A DNA stretch of 64,000 nucleotides from Larix kaempferi. Taxonomy: Eukaryota; Streptophyta; Pinopsida; Pinales; Pinaceae. How positions within the stretch are numbered: the stretch's first letter is position 1; each line of letters starts with the position of its first letter. Both the position numbers and the translations under genes were made by a program. The notes under the pieces were generated by a model. The model was not told the origin of the DNA, did no database searches, and saw only the letters and a list, made by a program, of their open reading frames with translations. Of this stretch, positions 13,501 through 25,500 are shown in pieces. The stretch lies in the NCBI GenBank assembly GCA_027924585.1, contig BSBM01000486.1, positions 39,696,001-39,760,000 on the forward strand, given 5' to 3'.

Positions 13501-16500
13501 ATAAGGGTGACTTATAAGGTAATTTTGGTAATGTTTGGACATTTTATTTGTGAGGTGGGTCCCTCCTATGGCCAGCTCACTATGTGGAGTCGAATTTGCC
13601 CATGGGGGCGTTTTTCCTCACTTGGCAAATTCGTTTTGTGATGGTTTATTGTATGTTGGACCTTGGTTATATGAGTTGGGGAGATAAAACACCATATAGA
13701 CACCCCCCAACCTTGGTTTATGTATTGTATGGACCCCACAAGGGGACCCCCACTCCACATGTGCTCTATAGATGGGCAATTCGCACCCCCTTCATGAGCT
13801 CATCTCCACCATTCATTTGGGTTGGGAGAGAGTCAATCCTAGCCTTCCATTTTGGAGGGAATAGGGTTTTAAGAGTGGTCTTTCTCTATAAGAGAAGGAG
13901 CTCACCCATTGTACAGGCCTCTTAGGCATTTTTGTAAACACTTGGATTGAAATACAGAAGAGATTCTTGAGAGTTCTTGAGACATTCTTTGCTTGGATGA
14001 GTATTGTGGTGCTTGATACCCATTTGTTGATGTATTGATGAGTTTCTTAATGCATTTATCCACCATCTACAGCTGAAACGAATTGCAAGTTGGAAGGCCA
14101 CTTGAGGAAGGGCGCATTTTTTGGAGTGGGAGCTCCACACTTGGGTTTTTCTTCAAGGATTTTAAAGAGGGAGTTGAATTTGTTGTTTATCATTCAATTT
14201 CTAAATCATTTGTCTTTCATTTTGCTGTGTAAATTATCAATTTGTTGCAGATCTTTGACTTTCCATTTCTTGTGGCAAGTAGCTAGGGCACACTTAGTCT
14301 TCGGCTGGCTCAAACGCTTAGGGAAAGCGTTGGTTGCTCATCACTTGGATTCGGCAAGTGGTCTTCACACAATATTCAGCCACTCATTGTTGTCTCAGGT
14401 ATTCCTCTCATGCTCAATTCTCTAATTAGATTTCTAATGTGTTTGCTAGGCTGAAACTACATGTAAAACCAAGAGAAATTTAAAAACTAAAATCTGACCG
14501 TAAAAACTTAAATTTCTTTCCAAACCCGCTTATTATTTGTTCTTAAAAGCGTAAATCCAAAGTTTCATAGCTTTTGGACTCCATCTACCCATAGAACTAG
14601 CACTGGTCTTTTTGCCCAAAACGCCCCTCTAGGGCGTTTTTCTCTCTCAGCTGGTTTGGGTCACTTTGGGGTTCTGGGTAGTTTAGATTTGGTTTTAAAT
14701 CATCGTTTTACCTTAAGAAATCAAACTATCGTGTGTTGGAAGTGTGCTTAAATCTCGATTATTCGCTGCCCTAGGTGTGTTAGTTCATTGTTTAAACCCC
14801 TTTCATGGGCAGCTTACTTCCCCATTTCACTTCCATTTCATTTGCATCCTTTGACTATTTTCAGCCATCAAATCACTAATATAATCTTAATATTTAACTA
14901 CGTTTAATTGCTGGTCACCTGTTGCATCACTCTCATTCTACCATTTGTGTCCATCGGTTGGCTGAAACTAGACTTAGGAGTTTATCTGCACTCAATCTCT
15001 ATTTCTATCTCTTTATCTTTCCTAGGATTTGGGTGTATTTTGTCTCTCAACCTTCATCGGTTGAGCGGGGTCTCCCCCCCTGACTTGGCTACGTGCCTCG
15101 TCTGAAGTGACAATAGCCTTGTTCGGTGTGACTTCCGTTCCTTGAACGGAGGACTTGGCCATTGCTAGTTACACCTTCCTAGCTGTTCACCCTCTACCAT
15201 CCCTGTTGGGACACCTTACATCAGCAGCTAGAGTTTGTGCGATAACATTTTTGGTGCCGCTGCCGAGGAGGTAGAGGCCTACCCAAATTTTGTTTGAGTT
15301 TTGAGTCTTTTGCTTGTTTTTCCTTTTTATCTTCGCATTTGAACTTAAAAATCTGTTGGCTGATTTCCACTTGCATAATTATTGCAGCCAACATGTTTTT
15401 GTCTCATTCACCACTTCCCCTTCACGACATTCCACCTTCGGTGAACAAGGTTCCCAAGTTCACCTAGCGACTCCACCCCGCGGCTCCACTGGAGGCCGAA
15501 CCCATCCGTACAACCTACATAGCCTTGATCATTCTGACACCTCACATGAGACTCCACTGGGAAATCTTAAATTGAGAAATCAAAACGGACCTAGATGTTC
15601 TCCTTGGCCTCTCACAAGCCATAAAAGAATTAAATGAACGTGTGAATAGGTCTGATAGGAGACAAGAGGAAATAAATGAATGGGATGCACAATCTCAGTA
15701 TGGGGATGAATATGAATATGATCGTGGGTATGAACCTGAATATCAAGATTTTTGCGATACCCGCGATGCTCCTCATCACTCTAATGGAATCTTTGTCCTA
15801 TCCACCCCTAATAGATTGGTAAGTCAACCTGAATCTAGATGTCAATCCCAACCAAGGATTTATAGCCAAAAGGATCGGTCAAATCATCATGATAACCAAA
15901 TTGGACATCCTACTCGAGCCCCAAGTAGAATGGACAGTATATCTGTGGGGCAAACGAAACCTTCTCCATTTGACTTCTCGGAGATATGTGGGGCACCTCA
16001 TCCTATGCCGAATGAATACACTGAAAGGTTACCTCGGTTTTGTGGAAACAATTATATATCTATTGAAAAACATCTGCGAATGCTTTGGGATCATATGGAA
16101 GTTAGAGGGGTTGATAATGAGGATGTTTATATGCGAGCCCTAGCTGAATCCTTAGGCGAGGGAGCTGGGTTATGGTTTGATAATTTAGCACTGGGATCCA
16201 TCACTGGATATGACATGTTCACGAGGTTGCTAATAGATAAATGGGGTGAGAACATTGATGAGTCTTTGGAATGTCAATCTAGCACTGATTGTGTCATGGA
16301 TGATGATTATATTGATAATTTGTTTCTCGATTGGATCATTCCTCTCCTGAGATGTTCCAAATTATGAGTGTGCCTACAATCCATAGGAATGTTACAGAGT
16401 ATCTTGAGAATAATGCTTCAAAACCTCGTGTGCAAATGAAAAGAGGCATCAATCGAATCATACAAGATACTTTGTTATCATTGCCTGAGGTAGTTGCAGG

Positions 16501-19500
16501 CCAAATTCTAGATCTAATTCACCTTTCCATTGGTGACTCCAGTAAAGGATCACCAGAAGAGCAACTTCACAATCATCACATGGTTGACAATTGTCCTGTT
16601 CAATGTTCAAACAATCCGAATTTTGACTCAGATGTTAATCATCTCTCTGAAGAGCACGAGAAAGGTGAGGATTGTCAGATTTCGTGTGAGATACAATCTA
16701 GTGATCATGATGTAATTGAAAACCAACTTTGTGAAGATGAATCGGGTGAAAGCATTGATGAATCCATGGAAGAACAATCAAATGAGGATTATGTGGTGGA
16801 GGATCAATGTCACGAAGACGATCAAGATAGCAATTTTGAAATGAGCAGCGATTGTCCTTATGAGTTTGATTTCTCCTCTCCCGAGCCTATGGTGAACGTG
16901 CCTTTGATTCAACTTCTGAATGAGCCTTCAGTCTATAAGAATGTAGTAGAGTATTTGAAGAATATAGGCAATAAATCTCATGATGAAGTTATGTATGATA
17001 GTGAGCAAATCTCAACCCCTCAAGATTTTGATCTTGATATTGACTTAGAAGGGGAACTTACTAAAATCATACAACGCACTTTGTCATCTTTACCCGGAGA
17101 AGGCACAAATGAAGAAGGTAATCTCATTGATCATCAGAGAAAAAAATTTGTGGCTAAGCTTTCGACCAATGAATCCACTAGAGGTCCTTTTATAGTAGCC
17201 GGGCTACCATACATTATTTTTCTGATGCCTGTACACCATTCAGCCAGTTCCTTTACATTTGAGATGCTGAGATGAGCATCTATATTGGATCATTATCAGA
17301 TTTTGGACAGCAGTTGTATTCCCCATGCCATGACTGAGTCTCAGGACACTCAGATAGATGACGACGTAGCCATTATACCATTTGTACAGACCAATCAGTA
17401 GTGCCCAGAGTAGCAGTAGCAGTTTCAGAGGACAGGTGATGGTTCAGATGATGAGCATTCAGGTATATGACTTAGTAGGTATATCATTGTGTTATGGTTA
17501 TATTGCTTTTATACTTATTCTTATAGCATGTCTTAGCACTTAGTGTCATTATCTGGCGATCATATAGATATGTGGACTTGGCTAAAATTACCCCTCGGAC
17601 CCACCATAAGCTTCCTATTATATTTTGTCATCATGATTTGGTGGGATTCCCCTCTTCTAGGGCAATTTTGTCCACTTATATTATATTTTATTAGTGATCC
17701 ATGTATTTTATTGTTGAGCTCATCTCAACCATTGATTAGACATTTGTATCTTTTAATCTTAGCCACTCATTCAAAAAGTGGTTAGGATTTTGATGCCTCT
17801 CCTTCCTATTTAAAGGAGAGAGCTTCTCATTGTAAGGGGTCTTTGGCTCTTGGATTATTGGTATAGAAAAACTTTCTTGTGGAAATTCTTGTGGTTTCCT
17901 TTGCATCTGGTGTTCTTAGATGGTGATTAAAAAGTCTATTGCAACCTAGCATTTGGAATTTGTGGTAATATCTATCTATTTTGGAAATCATTGTCTTGTC
18001 TACAGGAGGGCGACTTCAACAAGGGCGATTTTGCAAGGCTTCTTCAAATCGACTTTCTTGGCATTTGCTTGTATCAGGGGGTTATCATTAGTATCATTGT
18101 GATCTATGCTATCTTTTTGTTACTTCTCTTGTGGCATTAGTCTTATCTCTTGATTACATCAAATCTGATATTGTTGATGTTTGTTGTGCAGGAGGGAGGG
18201 CACATTGGCTTCTTGGAGTAAATCGATTGCATAGAAAACTACCTCAAAGCTTCTCAAATTGATCGGGTTTGCATAGATCATCATCATCAAGGCATCTACA
18301 AGGTTACCCAGGTAAGATCCACAGGTTTGTTTCTCTTATCTTGATCCAATCCATTGACATTATTCATAAATTGATAAAACCCTTATTTCTTCAAACCCTC
18401 AATTTTACATTTTTTCAGATCTACTAAGATCTTGTGGCTTCTTGGGTAAGATACTTAAAACCCACCTCTATAGTATCCATGGCATCCCGGATCTATAATT
18501 TGGTGAGGATTGGCCTCCATTTGACCCTCTTCCCAAGGCATTTAGCCTCTCCAAGCAAGGGCGCACTTCCTAGTTTGGTGGGTTGACTTAGATCTAGTAC
18601 GTGGGTAGTTGAGATCCCGCTTGTTTCATGATCTACACATCCAATAACCTACCCCCAGATTGTCACTTTTCTGATTTCTACCTTGTGGGCCCTATTCCAC
18701 ATTTTAAGGGATTTAATCCCCATTTTGGACCACTTGGTATCTTTAAACTCAGATCTAGTAAGATCTAGCCATTGGATTGCCATGAAATTATAGATCCACA
18801 CTCTCACTTGCTTAAACTACTTGGATCTAAAGTTTGGATGCCATTGAACTTGTCTTGAGTCATTTATCCCACTTTTTAGCCTCCTTGGGTAAAGTCGCAC
18901 CACCTTGGAGAAGTGAGTTGGTCCACTTCTAGGACATGGGTACATGAGATCTTTGTGGATTTGGAATGGGCATAGTTCCAAAACCTAGGTCTAGTAGGTC
19001 ACCTTGTCAAATCTTGCCTTGGGGATAGCATTCCTTGTTTTAAGGGATTGTGGTCCACTTAGGTCAAACATCAAATCTCTAGATCTAGATCTATTCATCC
19101 ATCAAGACTTTAATTGCCCACTTGTCTCATGCAATAGGAGTCCTTAACCCCAAGTTAACCTTACTTTGACTCCATTATCCCAATTCCCAAGGCACTGGTT
19201 TCTCTCCAAGTCAATTCGACTTTCCTAGATTGTTGGATTAACTTGTGGTTTGACCTTTGTGTGGTGAACTAAACCCTTTGATGTCATCATGTATCATGAT
19301 CAAGCTTGTCACTTGTACTAGTTAGCCCCAATTCAACCCATAAACTACCCTGGATTGGACACGGTTCCCGAGGCAGTGGATTTTCTCACATTGAACTAGT
19401 ACTTTAATCCTGGATCCTATTTCACAAATCATAAGTCACTCTCACATCAATAATGAACCAAAGCTATACTCATTGAACCCCTCACTTGTCTTGTGACTTC

Positions 19501-22500
19501 ATCCTAAGGAGTAGGATAAACCATACACCTTACTTCACTTAGAATTAACTTGATTTGGTGTCTTGGTTTCGATCTCTCCTGTCGAGAGTAGATCAGGTCT
19601 CCCCCTTTGTTGTCTACGCTAGATAATATAAAGTGAAGGTTGCCTCGACTGGCATGACAACCATATATTGGAGGTCGAGGCGATCGTGGTTGCACCTTTT
19701 GAGTTGCCCTTCCCTATTGCCATCCATGAGTGGATACATCCATAGGGGTAACTACAGTTTAGGTGATAACAGGTCCTCTTGGGGGGCAGCCCCATAGTCA
19801 TTGCTTCGTTGGCGATTGTTCAAGTCAATGCCAAGTGATCCTGACCTTGTTTCACTTTCCAATCATACCTTTGAAGGAGAAGAAGAAAAGGAAAATATTG
19901 AAAATAATCAGACTTCTGTTGAGAGTGGATCAAACAATCATCATGTGCTTGAAAGTCAAATATGTGAAGATGATGGGGGTTTTAAAAATGATTATATTGA
20001 TATACCTCCCTATCAAGATGATGATGATCCAGTTATGGATCAACTCGACCTTGAGTGTGCTTTGTTGCAACCTGCAAGATGGAATCAATGTCACAAAGAA
20101 CCTTCTAAAAGTGTCATGCTTAACATCAATAATATTCCTTGATCTCTCCTTGGTCACAATGAATTGATTGGAAATATGAATCAAAATGAGTCTTGTCTTC
20201 GGAAGGTTGGTGTTGACCTTGATAATTTCCTTGACATGTGTCCCTTATCTCATGCAAAATTGGGGAGGACAATTTTAGGAAATGCTAAACAAGCCTCCAC
20301 GTTTCAATCCTCCCTCCCATCCCAACTCATGAAGTCAATGCCTCTTTCAAACCTAATTTTGTTGTGCAAAGGGTTAGATAAGGAGTTTGTGGAATGCCAA
20401 GCGGTTGAGGGTAAAACCTTTTATCTTTTTTTTTTCAGTCATTCTGGGTTAACCCTATTTTCCATACTGATAGTCCTATTGATTGGTTGACCGAGAAGCT
20501 TTTCAAAGATCAATTTCATATGTTCGCAATTTTTGAGCAACAAGTGGGAGTAATTCTAATCCTAGGTTTAGTAAACTCCAATTTGTCCCCACTTGGTCCT
20601 TTCATCAATCCAAGGATGAACGCCATTGAGAATGCCAGCTTGGTAGACGAGGAGAACAACATGTCTCAAGGAGGGTTGAGTCGAATGTTATATCATTTTC
20701 TTCCATCAAATTTGAAGGATAACTCACACCATTTTCATGACCCTTTTGGCTTATTGATCGATGTGTCTTGCGAAACTCAGTCTCAACCTTAGCACGATCT
20801 CATTTTGCACCACTCTGACCCTTTTCCAATTTGTGAACAAGACAAGAGGATTGTGATCTTAAACTCATTAATTTTTAATCCAGTCTTGACTTGTTTTGCT
20901 AAGAGACACCAAGGAAGAACTATTGATCTATTGGATGAGTGGTTACACTGGATCTATGATTTTAATTAGTATTTGTATGAATTGGTTAGAGTAGGGTAGG
21001 TAAAATGAATAAGCTCTCGTGAGCAATAGTTAGTTGTCTTGTTGCCCTTTTGTTTTGGTTTTTCTTTTCTCACCTTTGACACCATTTTCCCCTTTTCTAG
21101 TTTGCGTTTGTACCGCAATTTTCTTTTCTTTGTTTTTCCCCTTTTTTGCACCTTCCATGTCGGCAGTTTAAAAAAAAAAATTAATAATAAAAACAGAAAA
21201 TGTTGTAGAGTACATTTCATTGTTGATATATTTTCCTTTCAGCATTGTCATTTTGTTTATTTCTGCTAGATTATATATATATTGTATGTCCTTACAAGCG
21301 GTCTGCAGAGATTGGTATAGCGTCTGCATTTTACAAGGATAGGTACACATATGATGATGATGCGAACAGCATGTACGTGCATGCGTTTTGATGATGATGA
21401 GAGGGGTGCTACGGACCAGAGATTCTGTGGTTCTCAAGCACTGTCTCCCTTAGAGCACTTGTACCAGCTAGAGCCAGATGTTATCACATCCATGTTAGTT
21501 GGAGCTACCATGCTGCAGATTGTGTGGTCAAGGACCATACTACACTTTTTTTTCTAGATCAGAGATCATATGCCTTTAGAGGAGGCATACATTTTTGTTC
21601 AGATTGCCCCGAGCAGAGATATCAGTGGGGACAAATGGTTCATTCATGAGTCCAGACATGTACACATTATTTCCTACAGAGGCACCCTTATTCGCCAGGC
21701 TTTGCACAAGCCCATTGAGACAGTTGCCTAGCCATATTTTTTATTGAGAGTACAGAGTATTGCTGGTTGGCCACTTATTTCTTGGATTCAATAGAGATCC
21801 AGTTTCAGAGTCAGCTTCAGCAACAGGTATATGGTGTGGCATGTATAGCATTTGATGTTCTATTGCTCATGTTGTTGATTAGATTTGTTTATACATGATA
21901 GTACACTGACTTTACATATTATGTTGATGTGGTGATCTAGTTGTCATTATGATGTGTTTGGCCCTTGGCGATGTCAGTCCACCCCTTTCAGTAGGCTCCT
22001 ATCTATGCACATTGGATCATATCCCCACTACTAGTATAGACTTGGTCACTTAGTCCCCCTAGGCAGCTGAATTTGGATCCACCTTCACTTTCTCCACCCA
22101 TCCGACTCATTCATGATTGGTCTTTCCCGACTTGGATTCTGATTTGTGACCTTTAGGATCCCCTTCCCCACTGACCTCTGAGTATGCCATGATTCCCTGT
22201 CTTTTGTGCCTCGGCTCTTTAGTGTGTGAGATGCACTCTCAAACCTGGGATTTGCTCTTGTCAATTGCCCCCAATGTTGCAATGCAGTATAGGAGTGTGT
22301 AGCCTCACCGGGTGTTCCCCATTGGTCATCGAAGCATGTATGCTCACCCCCATTACTTTGCAGTATGAGCACCTTGATTATATCTATTGAAATATGTATG
22401 TAGCCCAAACGGGCTTTGATGTAAAAGGAAATGAAGAAATGTAAAGCAAGCCAAAAAGGCTTTTGTAAATGTAAAATCTAGTCAAAAAGGGCTAAGTATG

Positions 22501-25500
22501 AAATGTAATGTAAAATCCATGCAATGTGTTTGTAAACACACATGGACACAGGTCAGCCGTACATATCAGCTTTGTAGTGGTTATTTCCTCACCTATCCCT
22601 ACGGGGCAAGGAGGTGAGAAGGAGCAAGGGACAAGCTCAAGATTGCCCCCTAGAGTCTCAAGTTACGGTTTGCCATACACCCAGTTTGGCGGCTCTAGAA
22701 AAGATCCTCAAGGAGTCTTCTTAAGGCACGGATGTGAGTTGTGAGGTATTTGTTAGATGACCAGTGGCGGTTTCCCTGCACTATACCCATTTGTGAGGCA
22801 TCGCCCTTCCCTATGTTTTGTCATGGTATGCTTATCTCAGTGGGCCCCACTTTCCCAATTCATCCAAAGGGTCACTTGATCTTTGTCCTTGTCATCCCTC
22901 ATCCTTCACCTTGTGTTCCACATCACCCAAAGTCAGCTAGGTTGTCAAGTCTATAGGTTGTGCATAGCAGTTTGAGTCTTTTGGATGTGGTGGGTCCACC
23001 TCACCAAGGGCCTCATATTTTTGAGATATTATGTATTTTTTTTTATCACCATATTAGCATCATATTGTTTAGTAATGTACTAACGTGTATAAGGAAGCCT
23101 ATCGCTTCATATTGCATACAAGTATTCAGCCAGCACTATGTTGACTAGATTTGACTTGGTCAAACTAGGTTGACCAGGCCAAAAATGGGCCCAAAAAAAA
23201 TGTTGTGATCAAGATTTCGATTTTGGTCAATTATTATCTTCTGGAGTCCCATATGAGCCTCCAAGCATTAGAATTTGAAAAAGTTGAGGCAGCGATGAGA
23301 TTTTTAATTATTATGGGTCATTATTGACCCGTTTTAATTAAAAATCATGGATTTTGGGCAAACAATGCCTAAATGATGGCTCGTGGTCATTCACGTGACC
23401 ATACCTACTATTTTTGGGGTACACGATCGCATTGCAACATACGGTTCGACAATCCGGGCACTATAAGTGGGTCAAAAGCCCAATTTACACCTTCAGCAAT
23501 AAAAACCAGCAGATAATTAAAGGAAAAATCAAAATTTGGCAAAAGCAACTATGGCAAATGGAAAAATCAAAGGCTTGCTAATATAAGGGTGACTTATAAG
23601 GTAATTTTGGTAATGTTTGGACATTATATTTGTGAGGTGGGGCCCTCCTATGGCTAGCTCACTATGTGGGGTCGAATTTGCCCATGGGGGCGTTTTTCCT
23701 CACTTGGCAAATTCGTTTTGTGATGGTTTATTGTATGTTGGACCTTGGTTATATGAGTTGGGGGGATAAAACACCATATAGACACCCCCCAACCTTGGTT
23801 TATGTATTGTATGGACCCCACAAGGGGACCCCCACTCCACATGTGCACTATAGATAGGCAATTCGCACCCCCTTCATGAGCTCATCTCCACCATTCGTTT
23901 GGGTTGGGAGAGAGTCAATCCTAGCCTTCCATTTTGGAGGGAATAGGGTTTTGAGAGTGGTCTTTCTCTATAAGAGAAGGAGCTCACCCATTGTACAAGC
24001 CTCTTGGGAATTTTTGTAAACACTTGGATTGAAATACAGAAGAGATTCTTGAGAGTTCTTGAGACATTCTTTGCTTGGATGTGTATTGTGGTGATTGATA
24101 CCCATTTGCTGATGTATTGATGAGTTTCTTAGTGCATTTATCCACCATCTACAGCTGAAACAAATTGCAAGTTGGAAGGCCACTTGAGGAAGGGCACATT
24201 TTTTGGAGTGGGAGCTCCACACTTGGGTTTTTCTTCAAGGATTTTAAAGAGGGAGTTGAATTTGTTGTTTATCATTCAATTTCTAAATCATTTGTCTTTC
24301 ATTTTGCTGTGTAAATTATCTATTTGTGCAGATCTTTGACTTTCCATTTCTTGTGGCAGGTAGCTAGGGCGCACTTGGTCTTCGGCTGGCTCAAACGCTT
24401 AGGGAAAGCGCTGGTTGCTCATCACTTGGATTCGGCAAGTGGTCTTCACACAATATTCAACCATTCATCTTTGTCTCAGGTATTCCTCTCATGCTCAATT
24501 CTCTAATTAGATTTTTGATGTGTTTGTTGGGCTGAAACTACATGTAAAACCAAGAGAAATTTAAAAACTAAAAGTCTGTCCGTAAAAACTTAAATTTCTT
24601 TCCAAACCCGCTTATTATTTGTTCTTAAAATCCTAAATCCAAAGTTTCATACCTTTTGGACTCCATCTACCCATAGAATTAGCACTGATCTTTTGCCCAA
24701 AACGCCCCTCTGGGGCGTTTTTCTCTCTCAGCTGGTTTGGGTCACTTTGGGGTTCTGGGTAGTTTAGATTTGGTTTTAAATCATCGTTTTACCTTAAGAA
24801 ATCAAACTATCGTGTGTTGGAAGTGTGCTTAAATCTCGATTATTCGCTGCCCTAGGTGTGTTAGTTCATTGTTTAAACCCCTTTCATGGGCAGCTTACTT
24901 CCCCATTTCACTTCCATTTCATTTGCATCCTTTGACTATTTTCAGCCATCAAATCACTAATATAATCTTAATATTTAACTACGTTTAATTGCTGGTCACC
25001 TGTTGCATCACTCTCATTCTACCATTTGTGTCCATCGGTTGGCTGAAACTAGACTTAGGAGTTTATCTGCACTCAATCTCTATTTCTATCTCTTTATCTT
25101 TCCTGGGATTTGGGTGTATTTTGTCTCTCAACCTTCATCAGTTGAGCGGGGTCTCCCCCCTGACTTGGCTACGTGCCTCGTCTTAAGTGACAATAGCCTT
25201 GTCCGGTGTGACTTCCGTTCCTTGAACGGAGGACTTGGCCATTGCTGGTTACACTTTCCTAGTTGCTCACCCTCTACCATCCCTGTTGAGACACCTTACA
25301 TCAGCATCTAGAGTTTGTGTGATAACAGATGCCAAACAGTTGAATGAGTGATCCAAAAGTAAACTGTTCCTGTAGCAAGCAATTTTTGGAACATGTTGTC
25401 GAGCCTTTCACTGCTTCAGATGTATTGTCACCTTTCACACCTGATATCCGAGAACCTTAGTAGTCAATAAATGCCCAAATCCTGTAGTACGCACCCAGGT

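Larger units (their letters stand above)
11406..25327 (+). mobile_element. 13.9-kb LTR element with giant LTRs, gag-only (TR-GAG-like, Gypsy type)
   Basis: Two direct copies of 3,842 and 3,849 bp bound the element. Each starts TGTTATCACAT and ends GATAACA, an inverted terminal pair. The target duplication is GATGT (11401-11405) and GATGC (25328-25332), 4 of 5 identical. A primer-binding site follows the 5' LTR. The 6.2-kb interior carries a Gag-like frame and acidic frames but no protease, reverse transcriptase, RNase H or integrase motif that I can find. It would need enzymes from another element. TR-GAG elements are a described class of this kind. A nested solo LTR (17188-19771) interrupts it. 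Confidence 0.9.

Noticed and set aside
12469-14425. Open frames repeated at 22526-24506
   Set aside because: They lie in the two LTR copies, show no conserved domain, and several differ between copies by frame-affecting changes.
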